Shown: positions 15,413 through 23,335 of the stretch, one piece after another
Layout of the letters: the number at the start of each line of letters is the position of its first letter
Position numbering within the stretch: the stretch's first letter is position 1
The notes under the pieces: model-generated
What the model was told of the DNA's origin: nothing
The model's input: the letters and a program-made list of their open reading frames with translations, nothing else
The model's database searches: none
Translations under genes and position numbers: made by a program
From: Deltaproteobacteria bacterium
Lineage (GTDB): Bacteria > Desulfobacterota > BSN033 > WVXP01
Assembly: GCA_019308905.1 (NCBI GenBank)
Contig: JAFDHF010000026.1
Location: 1 to 46,486 of the forward strand
Reading direction: 5' to 3'
DNA length: 46,486 nt

Positions 15413-15439
15413 AACAATTTTTGCCTCGTAAAAACAATT
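15413..15439 (-). repeat. Direct repeat AATTGTTT, possible regulator site
   Basis: AATTGTTT occurs twice on the minus strand (15413-15420 and 15432-15439) with a 19-bp period, inside a local AT-rich patch upstream of the small gene at 15146-15337. No convincing -10/-35 pair was confirmed. Such spacing would place both copies on nearly the same DNA face. Confidence 0.35.
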
Positions 15440-15443
15440 CCTC

Positions 15444-15466
15444 AAAAAAAGGGGGGGCCGGCCCCT
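15444..15466 (-). terminator. Intrinsic terminator of the DtxR-type gene
   Basis: On the minus strand GGGGCCGGCCCC, a perfect 12-nt palindrome, starts directly at the TAG stop and is followed by CCC and seven T residues. This is a compact Rho-independent terminator separating the regulator from the small gene downstream. Confidence 0.7.
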
Positions 15467-15908
15467 ATCTTCCCGCCTTCTTGCGGGACTCTTCATGGTG
15501 AAACTCCTCGAGGCACTGCGGGCAACGTTCCACAAACCCCACAAATTCGGTCAGGGGAACCAGAATCTCCCGGGGCAGGGCGTGCTCCATCTCGCAGGCG
15601 GCTCTGTCGGAGAGTTCTTCGTCTATCAAGAGCACCTTCACAAAAAAGTCCCGGAGAGCCTTATGCCGCTGGATCACGTCCTCAGAGACCCTCTGTCCCT
15701 CTGCTGTCAAGGTGATGACATCGTAGGGAGCATAGTTCACCAGGCCCTTCCCTGCGAGGGAACGGAGAGCAACGGTCACCGAGGAGTTGTTCACTCCAAG
15801 ACGCTGAGCAATATCCTTGGCTCGCACGGCCTGCTTTTCGGCGAGAATCAAGGAGATGGCTTCTAGATAGCTTTCAAGACTAGCACTAAGCGCAACCCTG
15901 CCGCCCAT
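15465..15908 (-). CDS. DtxR/MntR-family metal-dependent regulator
   Basis: 147 residues. The N-terminal winged helix-turn-helix (about 5-65) reads LESYLEAISLILAEKQAVRA, KDIAQRLGVNNSSVTVALRSL; a dimerisation/metal domain follows, containing RHKALRDFFVKVL, ACEMEHALPREILVPL and a terminal RCPQCLEEFHHEE. CEMEH matches the metal-binding Cys-x-x-Glu-His block of the iron/manganese-dependent family. The extra CPQC and HH at the C-terminus could add a further metal site. ATG 15908 follows AAAGGA by 9 nt. A strong promoter and an inverted repeat lie directly upstream, fitting autoregulation. Confidence 0.87.
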   Translation of the reverse strand: MGGRVALSASLESYLEAISLILAEKQAVRAKDIAQRLGVNNSSVTVALRSLAGKGLVNYAPYDVITLTAEGQRVSEDVIQRHKALRDFFVKVLLIDEELSDRAACEMEHALPREILVPLTEFVGFVERCPQCLEEFHHEESRKKAGR

Positions 15909-15921
15909 GGATCCGGTCCTT

Positions 15922-15956
15922 TTTAGACAAATAAAATTTCTTTCGTGCTATCTAAA
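15922..15956. promoter_or_regulatory. Inverted repeat at the start of the regulator transcript
   Basis: TTTAGA (15922-15927) and TCTAAA (15951-15956) form perfect arms around a 23-nt AT-rich centre. They begin just downstream of the predicted start of RNA near 15950. The position fits an autoregulatory operator, but the sequence does not match the standard DtxR palindrome. Confidence 0.35.
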
Positions 15957-15985
15957 TCTATAAGTTCTATATGACTCTTTGTCAA
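15957..15985 (-). promoter_or_regulatory. Sigma-70-type promoter of the DtxR-family gene
   Basis: The minus strand has TTGACA (-35, 15980-15985), a 17-nt spacer and TATAGA (-10, 15957-15962). The predicted start of RNA is near 15950 and the gene begins at 15908. Confidence 0.65.
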
Positions 15986-16124
15986 CCCTATCCCCACCGG
16001 ACACCTGCCCCATTTCGAGCAAGCCCCCTGTTCCAGACCGAGATTGCGGAAGCATTGGGGCGCCCCCCGAGGCCGAGCAGGGGCCTTCCTGGGCGCGACC
16101 CCGGAGAAGGCGAACACCAGGCCG

Positions 16125-17984
16125 TCAGAACATCTCGGCCAGCTTGACCAGCAGGCCGATCTTGCCCTCGGCCTTGTACTTGCCACTGAAGTAAGCACTC
16201 CTGCCGTCAAGCTCGCCTCTGGCAATGGCAAGCCAGACATCACCAGGTGTCCTGACCGTTACGTCAGGCCTCTGGGCTGGACCGTCGTGATAGGTGCATC
16301 TGCCGTCGGCGATCACGAGGTGCGCCGTGAAATCCTCCGGGCCGCTCACTTCGAACTGGTAGACGGCCTCCAGTCCCCCTGCCGCCTCGGGTTTGAACCC
16401 AAGCGGCATCATTCGGAGTAGGTCCCTGCAGCTCTTGGCTGCATGCGGGCCGGAAGGGGATGAGGGCGAATCCTCCTTTTGCGAAGACATATGGCCCTCC
16501 TCCTTCTGCTTTGATATGAGGCCCCGGATCCAGGCCTTTCTCAGCTCAGGATCGTATGGGCCACGGGCAAAGCCCTGCCGAACATAGCTCTCAAAACCGT
16601 CGAAAAGACCCAGCTCCTGCCAGTGCCTGTAGTCCGCCTTCATGAACCCCCTGTGATCTCGCACGAGATTGCTCATGAACTGATAGAAGAGAAGGTCCCG
16701 GTCCGTGGCCGGGTAGCGGCGCTCCTCCTTCAGCGCCTTGGCCAAATCCCTGGCCAGATCCTCGGCACGAGCCGTTACCGCCTCTTTCCCCAGGAATTCT
16801 CCCGGCGCCACTGCGATGGCCGTGAGCGTGCCCACGGGGAAACCCCCGAAGACTCTGAGCAATCCGGCCAGATAATCGGCCACCGAGCTCTCACCCATGC
16901 CGGCGGAGACCGAGACGGCAAGGCCAGGCTTCCAGGTGGGGCGAGGCCTGTGGCCGAAAGCCAAGGACCGATCCAGGAAAGCCTTCATCTGGGCGGTTAC
17001 GTGCATGAAATACACCGGTGAGGCGAGGATGATCCCCTTTGCCTCCAGGAGCTTTCCGACAATCCAGGCGTGATCATCCTGGTGCCAGCACTTCCCCTTC
17101 TCAAGGCAGCGGCCGCACCCCACACAGTACTCGATTCTATTGTCGGCCAGATGGATCACATCGAGCTCAAACCCCTCTGCCGAAAGCGGTTCCCGCAACA
17201 TCTCGATCATCATGGAAGTGTTTCCAATCCCGGCATGGGGCGATCCGTTCACTGCAACCAGACTCGGTCTATCTGCCATGGTCTCCTCCTTGATCCGTAG
17301 TGGCTTGGATCCGAGAGTCGGATTCCGGCCCCCGCGTCCCTTTGCTCCGTCGGGCCCCATCGGCTCCAGGCCGAGTTTTCGCTGGTAGTAGTCCGGATAG
17401 TACCTGGTCAGAGGGAGCCCCACGCCCAAAAGCAAACCCAGGGGTATGGCGCCCCGGAAGAGAATCCCCCCCAAGGGGGTGTCGAGGGCCGGCAAGACGG
17501 CCGGAGCCAGAGCCGCAAGACCACAGGCGGCAAAAACCGTTGCCCAGGCCCAGGTAATGTGGAGATTGACCCGCCTGAAGATTTCTGTCTGCCAGACCTC
17601 TGGGGGGGTCCTCTTTCTGGCAAAGTGCTCCGTGAAGGGAGGGCGTCCGAGCAGAGGCGGTACGACAACGGTGACAAGCAAGACCGCGTAAAGAGAAACA
17701 AGGGGGTAGCCGGCCAGAATTACACCCAGGAAGCGAGGCCAAAGCCAGAAGCCAAAAGCGGCCAGGGCGATGTAGCCCAACATGGCCTTTTCTATGGCCG
17801 AAGCACGGTCCTTTCGCCTCAGTAGAAAGAAGAGAGGGACCATGAGCCCGAGAAAGACCAGGCTGACCTGTCGCATCATCCCCAGAGCGAAGTCATAAAT
17901 CCCTCCTGCAGCCATATAGAGGACGATCACCGTGGTCAGCAGGACAGCCGAAATTCGGTCTCTCAAGATCTCCTCCTTCCCCAC
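16125..17984 (-). CDS. Three-domain ORF: membrane domain, FMN reductase, SCP2-like domain
   Basis: One frame of 619 codons joins three modules. Residues 1-235 hold about five or six membrane segments (for example LLTTVIVLYMAAGGIYDFAL) and no known family. Residues 236-490 form a flavodoxin-fold NADPH-dependent FMN reductase: SLVAVNGSPHAGIGNTSMMI binds flavin phosphate, YCVGCGRCLEKGKCW has four Cys residues, and LASPVYFMHVTAQMKAFLDR is the second flavin block. Residues 499-619 resemble an SCP2 sterol-carrier domain (YQFEVSGPEDFTAHLVIADG). Both inner modules begin with Met codons preceded by excellent ribosome sites: AAGGAGG before ATG 17279 and AAGGAGG before ATG 16490. Separate proteins from one reading frame, or a fusion plus internal products, are both possible. 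Confidence 0.8.
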   Translation of the reverse strand: MGKEEILRDRISAVLLTTVIVLYMAAGGIYDFALGMMRQVSLVFLGLMVPLFFLLRRKDRASAIEKAMLGYIALAAFGFWLWPRFLGVILAGYPLVSLYAVLLVTVVVPPLLGRPPFTEHFARKRTPPEVWQTEIFRRVNLHITWAWATVFAACGLAALAPAVLPALDTPLGGILFRGAIPLGLLLGVGLPLTRYYPDYYQRKLGLEPMGPDGAKGRGGRNPTLGSKPLRIKEETMADRPSLVAVNGSPHAGIGNTSMMIEMLREPLSAEGFELDVIHLADNRIEYCVGCGRCLEKGKCWHQDDHAWIVGKLLEAKGIILASPVYFMHVTAQMKAFLDRSLAFGHRPRPTWKPGLAVSVSAGMGESSVADYLAGLLRVFGGFPVGTLTAIAVAPGEFLGKEAVTARAEDLARDLAKALKEERRYPATDRDLLFYQFMSNLVRDHRGFMKADYRHWQELGLFDGFESYVRQGFARGPYDPELRKAWIRGLISKQKEEGHMSSQKEDSPSSPSGPHAAKSCRDLLRMMPLGFKPEAAGGLEAVYQFEVSGPEDFTAHLVIADGRCTYHDGPAQRPDVTVRTPGDVWLAIARGELDGRSAYFSGKYKAEGKIGLLVKLAEMF

Positions 17985-18404
17985 TCGATCTGTTCTCCCA
18001 GATGTCGCGGATCATCCCTCGCAGACTCTTTCTGTATCATCCCCTATATGGACCGGAGACTCAAGGGGTTATTCTCAAAACATTCCCCCTTTTGGGGCAA
18101 GGGAGAGGGACTGCCCGCCCGTGGAGTCCGAAAAAGTCCACCCCGCCTGCCTAGAAAGGGCGACGAGGTTGCACCCTTTCAAAGAGAGAAACAGGCACAA
18201 GGTTAACGACTTGCGAGAACATTCATCGAAAAGTGGAAAGACCTAGGAGTCAGATCCCTTGACAAGCCCTCCAATATCCTCCAAATTTTGAGGACGGGAT
18301 AGGAGGGAGAGGAAGGAGGGGGAGGCAGCGTGGCTTCCTGCCGCTTTCTGGTCCATTGATTGTCCCGACCTCTATCTGAGAGAATCAAGAAGGGAGAGAA
18401 AGCA
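17985..18404. other. Divergent intergenic region
   Basis: 420 nt separate the minus-strand three-domain gene from the plus-strand Liv operon. On the plus strand a perfect TTGACA is at 18259-18264, but no good -10 follows at 16-18 nt. On the minus strand TTGAGT with GATGAT 17 nt later near 18025-18060 is a weak promoter candidate. No gene was found here. Confidence 0.4.
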
Positions 18405-19655
18405 GTGAAGCAGAGAAGGATCAGAGGATTTCTGGTGGGCAGTATGGTTACGGCGATTCTGGCCACGTCATGGACCGGGTACCCGCGAGGGGCTCTGGCA
18501 GCCGAAAAATTCAGAATCGGCTTTGCCGTCGCCCTCACTGGAATCTTCGGCAAGGCGGGTGCCATGGTAAGGGATGCTTATCAGGTCTGGGCCCGGAAGG
18601 TGAACGGCGAGGGAGGAATCCTGGTCAGAGGGAATCGATACCCTGTAGAACTCGTTTTCTACGACGACCAGAGCACCCCCTCAACCAGCGCGAAACTCGT
18701 TGAGAAACTGATCACCGACGACCGCGTGGACCTCTTGTTGGGAGGATACGGCAGCAGTCAGGTCTTTGCCGCCAGCGCCGTCGCCGAGAAATACAGGTAT
18801 CCCATGATCAGCGGCGGCGCCTCGTCGAACAAGCTCTTCGAAAGGGGCTTTAGGTACTATTTTTCGACCCTCGGCAAGGCCACCGAGGAGGTCAAAGGGT
18901 GTGTGGATATCGTCCAGGCCATGAAACCCAGACCGCTGACAGCGGCCATTGTGGGCGCTGATATCCTTTTCACTTCCCTCGCCTGTGAGGGATACAGAAA
19001 ATACGCCCCTCCCAACGGACTCCGGGTGATACACTACGAACTCTTCCCGCTCAGCCTGACCGACTACAATTCCATGCTGATAAAGGTGAAACATAAGGCC
19101 CCTGACGTCCTTCTTGTGGGGTCTCATCTCATGGTGGCCATAAAGACCATGAAGGCTCTCAAGGAGATAGATTTCTCTCCAAGACTCGTGGCCTTCAGCT
19201 ACGGCCCGACCGTTCCTGACTTTGTAAAACAGCTCGGCAGGGATGCCGAGTACGCCGTGGCCGCCTCTGAATGGACCCCGAATCTCCCTTACCGGGGGCC
19301 GGTCTTCGGTACGGCCGGGGAATTCAACAAACTCTACACCGACCTCTACGGCCGTGCTCCGGACTATGTCGAGGCAGCCGCTTCTGCTGCCGCCGTGGTC
19401 CAGCAGATTGCCCTTCAGAACCTCGGAATCACTCCACCTGTTAGAGACAGGGACCGGGTTGGCCTCATGGAGGAACTCTACAGGATGGACGTGGAGACCT
19501 TCTACGGTCGTGTCCGGTTCGGGCAGGACGGGGCCAACGTCGCCCATCCGCCGGTGGCCATACAGATACAGGACGGCAGACGGGTCACCGTATTTCCTGC
19601 AGAAGTGGCAGAGGCGCCGCCGAGACTTCCCTTCAAGCCGTGGAAGGAGAGGTAG
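18405..19655 (+). CDS. livK: Branched-chain amino-acid-type ABC transporter substrate-binding protein
   Basis: The 416-residue protein is a type I periplasmic binding protein of the Leu/Ile/Val-binding (Peripla_BP_6) group. A signal peptide (RRIRGFLVGSM to about ALAAEK) leads to a mature start KFRIGFAVALTGIFGKAGA. The ligand-loop motif VDLLLGGYGSSQVFAASAVAEKY and the later GVIHYELFPLSLTDY-type segment fit the family. GTG 18405 is 8 nt after GGGAG; a TTG farther upstream would add an arginine-rich extension. It leads the liv operon, though a 263-nt repeat-rich gap follows. Ligands in this family range from amino acids to urea and aromatic acids. Confidence 0.88.
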   Translation: MKQRRIRGFLVGSMVTAILATSWTGYPRGALAAEKFRIGFAVALTGIFGKAGAMVRDAYQVWARKVNGEGGILVRGNRYPVELVFYDDQSTPSTSAKLVEKLITDDRVDLLLGGYGSSQVFAASAVAEKYRYPMISGGASSNKLFERGFRYYFSTLGKATEEVKGCVDIVQAMKPRPLTAAIVGADILFTSLACEGYRKYAPPNGLRVIHYELFPLSLTDYNSMLIKVKHKAPDVLLVGSHLMVAIKTMKALKEIDFSPRLVAFSYGPTVPDFVKQLGRDAEYAVAASEWTPNLPYRGPVFGTAGEFNKLYTDLYGRAPDYVEAAASAAAVVQQIALQNLGITPPVRDRDRVGLMEELYRMDVETFYGRVRFGQDGANVAHPPVAIQIQDGRRVTVFPAEVAEAPPRLPFKPWKER

Positions 19656-19675
19656 CCCCTTCCTGAGAGGATTCG

Positions 19676-19880
19676 GCCGTTTCGCTCGTTCGACGGGCCT
19701 CAATTGTTCGAGCCGTTCAAGCGCTTTGCTTGTTCTACCGGCTTCGCCTTTGTTCGACATGTAAAACATGGAGGCTTAGCAGGCCTCGGGTTGAGCGAGA
19801 TCCGGACTCGGGTTCGACGTTTTGAACAACCCGAACGATTTGAACATCCTCGATCCGAACCAAGTCGAAGGCAGGCGAAC
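19676..19880. repeat. Intergenic block of degenerate TTCGA/TTGAAC repeats
   Basis: The gap between livK and livH is full of short related units: GTTCGA occurs at about 19689, 19708, 19753 and 19812, with TTGAAC at about 19822 and 19840 as near-complements. Two small hairpins are visible, ATGTAAAACAT (19760-19770) and GAGGC/GCCTC around 19771-19787. The composition differs from the flanking genes. It may be a REP-like or miniature mobile element, or a structured RNA segment between livK and livH. Confidence 0.5.
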
Positions 19881-19918
19881 CAGAGTAACCTGCAAGGACG
19901 TTTAACAGGACGGTGCCC

Positions 19919-20791
19919 ATGGGAACTCTAATCGGTCAGGCCCTTGTTAACGGAATCCTGCTAGGGGGAATCTACGCTGCCTTTTCCGCGGGTTTCTCGT
20001 TGATCTTCGGCGTCATGGGTGTGGTAAACCTGGCCCACGGGGAGCTTGTCATGGTGGGGGCCTTCATAACTTACTGGATATTCTATCTCTTCGGCTTCGA
20101 CCCCTTTCTGACGATCCCCGTCTCCTTTGCAGTCCTCTTCGCACTGGGATATCTTCTCCAGCGCTTCATCATCAACAGGGTCATCGAAGAGCCTCCCATC
20201 ATGTCCTACCTTGTCACCTTCGGCATCCATTTGGTGATTGCAAACGTGGCGCTTCTCTGGTGGACGGCCGACTTCAGGACCGTGACATCGAGTTATTCGG
20301 GTATCAATTTCAGCGTGGCCGGCCTCGTTGTTCCTTGCGGCCGGCTGGCGACCTTCGGCATCGCCCTGGTGATGGTGGGGCTGCTCTACTGTCTCGTCCA
20401 CAAGACCGATATGGGCCGGGCAATCCAAGCCACGGCCCAGGACAAGCAGATGGCACGGCTCGTGGGGATCGACGTTGCCAGGGTCTATGCCATGACCTTC
20501 GGTCTTGGAGCAGGGATCACGGGACTTTCCGGATCTCTGGTCTCCACCTACTTCGTCATCTTCCCCTTCATGGGTATGGAGTACACCCTCATCGCCTTCT
20601 GCGTAGTCGTGCTGGGAGGGATGGGCTATATCCCCGGTGCCCTGATCGGAGGAATGATACTGGGTGTGCTCCAGTCCTTCACGGCGACGTTTTTGAGTGC
20701 TGGGCTCTCTATGGCTTTGACTTTCGTCGTGCTCTTCGCCGCACTGGTTGTCAGGCCTGCGGGGATTGTAGGCAGGGGAATCGTTGAGTAA
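19919..20791 (+). CDS. livH: Branched-chain amino-acid-type ABC transporter permease LivH
   Basis: 290 residues, about eight hydrophobic segments. The family motif LINGILLGGIYAAFSAGFSL-like start (ALVNGILLGGIYAAFSAG), the FGVMGVVNLAHGELVMVGAF block and the cytoplasmic coupling stretch GIDVARVYAMTFGLGAGITGLSG are all present. ATG 19919 is 8 nt after AGGA; GTG 19913 is an alternative but too close. It forms the channel with LivM and is followed by livM after 10 nt. Confidence 0.92.
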   Translation: MGTLIGQALVNGILLGGIYAAFSAGFSLIFGVMGVVNLAHGELVMVGAFITYWIFYLFGFDPFLTIPVSFAVLFALGYLLQRFIINRVIEEPPIMSYLVTFGIHLVIANVALLWWTADFRTVTSSYSGINFSVAGLVVPCGRLATFGIALVMVGLLYCLVHKTDMGRAIQATAQDKQMARLVGIDVARVYAMTFGLGAGITGLSGSLVSTYFVIFPFMGMEYTLIAFCVVVLGGMGYIPGALIGGMILGVLQSFTATFLSAGLSMALTFVVLFAALVVRPAGIVGRGIVE

Positions 20792-20801
20792 AGGGATTGC
20801 C

Positions 20802-21746
20802 ATGGGTAGAATCGATTGGAGACTCCATGCTTTGTCCGGGGCTGCACTCCTCTTTCTGGCTCTGCTTCCCCGTTTCTGGGGGTCCGGATACGCTCTCCGG
20901 CTCCTGACCCTGGTCTTCATGTGGATCGCCCTGTCCGGATGTTGGAACCTCATGTCAGGCTACACGGGCTATATCGATTTCGGCCCTGTGGCTTACTTCG
21001 GCATCGGCTGTTATACAACCGCCATTCTCATGACCAGATGCGGAATCCCCTTCTGTGCCAGCATCCCCATGAGCGCCCTTGCTGCGGCATCGATCGCCCT
21101 CCCCATCGGCGCCGCCACCCTCAGGCTGCGGGGAGCCTACTTCGCCATCGCCACCTTCGCCTTTGCAGAGGCTATGAAGCAGATCCTCCTCGAAATGGAT
21201 CGCCTCCTGGGGATCGACTCTTTCGGCGGGAGCCACGGGATCACTCTTCCCCTCGGTCCGACCAACCTCTTTTTCTACTACTCCATGTTCGCGGCCGCAC
21301 TGGCTACCATGGGGGTGACTCTCTGGGTCGAGTATTCAAAATTCGGATATGCCCTCAGGGCCATCCGCCAGGCAGAGGATACGGCGGAGATAACCGGAAT
21401 CAACACCCGGGCCATAAAGATCAGGGCGTACGGAACCAGCGCCTTTCTTCTCGGAGGCATCGGGGGGATCTATGCGTACTGGATAACCTACATTACACCT
21501 CAGGATGTTTTCAGTGTGCATATTACCGTCCATATGGTCATCATGACGCTTCTGGGCGGCATGGGGACCCTCTTCGGCCCCGTGGTGGGAGCCTTCTTCT
21601 TGACGATCGTCGAGGAGACCCTCTGGGCCAGATTCATCTATGCATACATGGTGCTCATTGGAGCGATCATCCTGGCGATCGTCATGTTCATGCCCCAGGG
21701 CATCATGGGGACCTTGAAGAGCTTGTCTCGTCACGCCAGGTCTTGA
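20802..21746 (+). CDS. livM: Branched-chain amino-acid-type ABC transporter permease LivM
   Basis: 314 residues. The conserved LivM segments GYTGYIDFGPVAYFGIGCYT, LRLRGAYFAIATFAFAEAMK and GINTRAIKIRAYGTSAFLLGGI are in order, and about nine membrane segments are predicted. The start ATG 20802 follows AGGG by 6 nt; an upstream TTG overlapping livH is less likely. The gene is the second membrane subunit and sits 55 nt before livG. Confidence 0.92.
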   Translation: MGRIDWRLHALSGAALLFLALLPRFWGSGYALRLLTLVFMWIALSGCWNLMSGYTGYIDFGPVAYFGIGCYTTAILMTRCGIPFCASIPMSALAAASIALPIGAATLRLRGAYFAIATFAFAEAMKQILLEMDRLLGIDSFGGSHGITLPLGPTNLFFYYSMFAAALATMGVTLWVEYSKFGYALRAIRQAEDTAEITGINTRAIKIRAYGTSAFLLGGIGGIYAYWITYITPQDVFSVHITVHMVIMTLLGGMGTLFGPVVGAFFLTIVEETLWARFIYAYMVLIGAIILAIVMFMPQGIMGTLKSLSRHARS

Positions 21747-21801
21747 CGGAAGGATCCGGCTTCCCTGTCTGGATCGTGTGTCTCCGGTGAGGAGGATCTT
21801 C

Positions 21802-22524
21802 ATGAAGATTCTCGAGGGTAAAGGGGTCACCAAGTCCTTTGGAGCACTGAGAGCGGTCGATCGTGTGGACTTCTCCCTCCAGGAGGGGGAGATCCTCGGT
21901 ATGATCGGCCCCAACGGCGCCGGTAAGACGACGCTCTTCAACGTCATTGCGGGGGTGTATCCACCGAGTGAGGGGCAGATCTCCTACAGGGGCGAGGTGA
22001 TCTCTGGAAAGAAGGCCCACGAGATCTGTCGTCTGGGTATTGCCAAGACCTCCCAGATCACACGGCCCTTCTATGCAATGTCGGTGCTGGAAAACGTTGC
22101 CATGGGAGGGCTTTACGGCAAGGGCCTCTCCCTCCGGGAAGCCCGAAAAGAGGCCGAGGAGATTCTCGACTTTGTGGGTCTCAAAAAGGCAAGACACGGC
22201 CTGCCCGGCTCGATCACCGTGGCCGACAGGAGAAGGATGGAACTGGCTCGGGTCCTGGCAACCGGGGCAGGAATCATCCTTCTCGACGAAAACATGGCAG
22301 GACTCACCCCTACCGAGGTCGAGGAAGCCCTCGACCTGCTGAGGGAGATCCACCGTCGAGGACGAACCCTGATAGTGGTTGAACACGTCATGAGAGCGGT
22401 CATGGGGATCTCTGATCGGGTCATGGTCCTCGACCACGGAGAGAAGATCGCCGATGGACCTCCCCAGGCCGTGGCACGAGACGAAAGGGTCATAGAGGCC
22501 TATCTGGGTACAAAGGCATGTTGA
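21802..22524 (+). CDS. livG: Liv-type ABC transporter ATP-binding protein LivG
   Basis: 240 residues. Walker A is GPNGAGKTT and the Q-loop region is ITRPFYAMSVLENV. The signature differs from the usual LSxGQ: here it reads SITVADRRRMELARVLATG, and Walker B continues LLDENMAGLTPTEVEEAL, with DEN in place of DEP. The switch His is in VVEHVMRAVM. A similar variant signature is known in a subgroup of LivG proteins of anaerobes, so it is likely functional. GAGGAGG is 6 nt before ATG 21802. Its end overlaps livF by 7 nt. Confidence 0.9.
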   Translation: MKILEGKGVTKSFGALRAVDRVDFSLQEGEILGMIGPNGAGKTTLFNVIAGVYPPSEGQISYRGEVISGKKAHEICRLGIAKTSQITRPFYAMSVLENVAMGGLYGKGLSLREARKEAEEILDFVGLKKARHGLPGSITVADRRRMELARVLATGAGIILLDENMAGLTPTEVEEALDLLREIHRRGRTLIVVEHVMRAVMGISDRVMVLDHGEKIADGPPQAVARDERVIEAYLGTKAC

Positions 22525-23234
22525 GCGTGAGAAACATAAAGGTCTTCTACGGGGATGTTCAGGTCCTTTGGGATGTCTCCCTCGAGGTGAAACAGGGGGA
22601 GATCGTGACCGTCATCGGCCCCAATGGAGCGGGAAAGTCGACCCTTGTCTACACTATCGTCAATCTGGTCCGCCCGGCTCCCGGGGAGGATGGATCCGGA
22701 GTCTACTTCAGGGGCAGACCTCTGTGGGGACTCTCCCCGGAAGAGACGGTCAACCTGGGGATAGCCGTGGTACCGGAAGGTTCTAGAATATTCCCTGATA
22801 TGTCCGTACTGGACAACCTGAAAATAGGCTCCTGGAACAGAGAGGCGAGGAGGCAGAGGGAGGAATCCCTTGAGGAGGTATTCGACCTCTTTCCCAGCCT
22901 CGAGCAGAGAAGGGACCAGAAGGCGAAAACCCTCAGCGGGGGGGAACGACAGATGCTCGCCTTTGGTAGGGCCCTCATGGCACGGCCTGACCTGCTCCTC
23001 CTCGATGAGCCCTCTCTCGGGCTCGAGCCGATGCTGGTCGCCAGGATCTTCGAGGCCATCAGGAAGATCAACCAAGGGGGGGTCACCATTCTGCTGGTGG
23101 AACAGAAGGTCTATTTCTCCCTCCAGATCAGCCACCGTGGTTACGTGATGGAAAACGGCAGAATCGTCATGAAGGGGGAGAGCAGGGATCTCATGGGAAA
23201 CGACCACGTCAGGAAGGCCTATCTGGCCATGTAG
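22518..23234 (+). CDS. livF: Liv-type ABC transporter ATP-binding protein LivF
   Basis: 238 residues, with Walker A GPNGAGKST, signature TLSGGERQMLAFGRALM, Walker B LLLLDEPSLGLEP and switch His replaced by Gln in LVEQKVYFSLQI, which is common in LivF. The ATG at 22518 overlaps the livG stop, so translation is coupled. It completes the Liv-type importer with LivG, LivH, LivM and the binding protein. Confidence 0.93.
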   Translation: MLSVRNIKVFYGDVQVLWDVSLEVKQGEIVTVIGPNGAGKSTLVYTIVNLVRPAPGEDGSGVYFRGRPLWGLSPEETVNLGIAVVPEGSRIFPDMSVLDNLKIGSWNREARRQREESLEEVFDLFPSLEQRRDQKAKTLSGGERQMLAFGRALMARPDLLLLDEPSLGLEPMLVARIFEAIRKINQGGVTILLVEQKVYFSLQISHRGYVMENGRIVMKGESRDLMGNDHVRKAYLAM

Positions 23235-23335
23235 GGTTGACTGAACCCCTCCTCCCCGGTACATTGATTGCATGGGGGAAGATCTCTTTTCAGACGGAGC
23301 GGCAGCCGAAGGGCGCCCGTTGAAAGCCGGGTCAC

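Noticed and set aside
18259-18264. TTGACA as the promoter of the liv operon
   Set aside because: No acceptable -10 within 16-18 nt, so it was not called as a promoter.
19676-19880. CRISPR array between livK and livH
   Set aside because: The repeat units are short, degenerate and irregularly spaced, with no uniform spacers and no cas genes.
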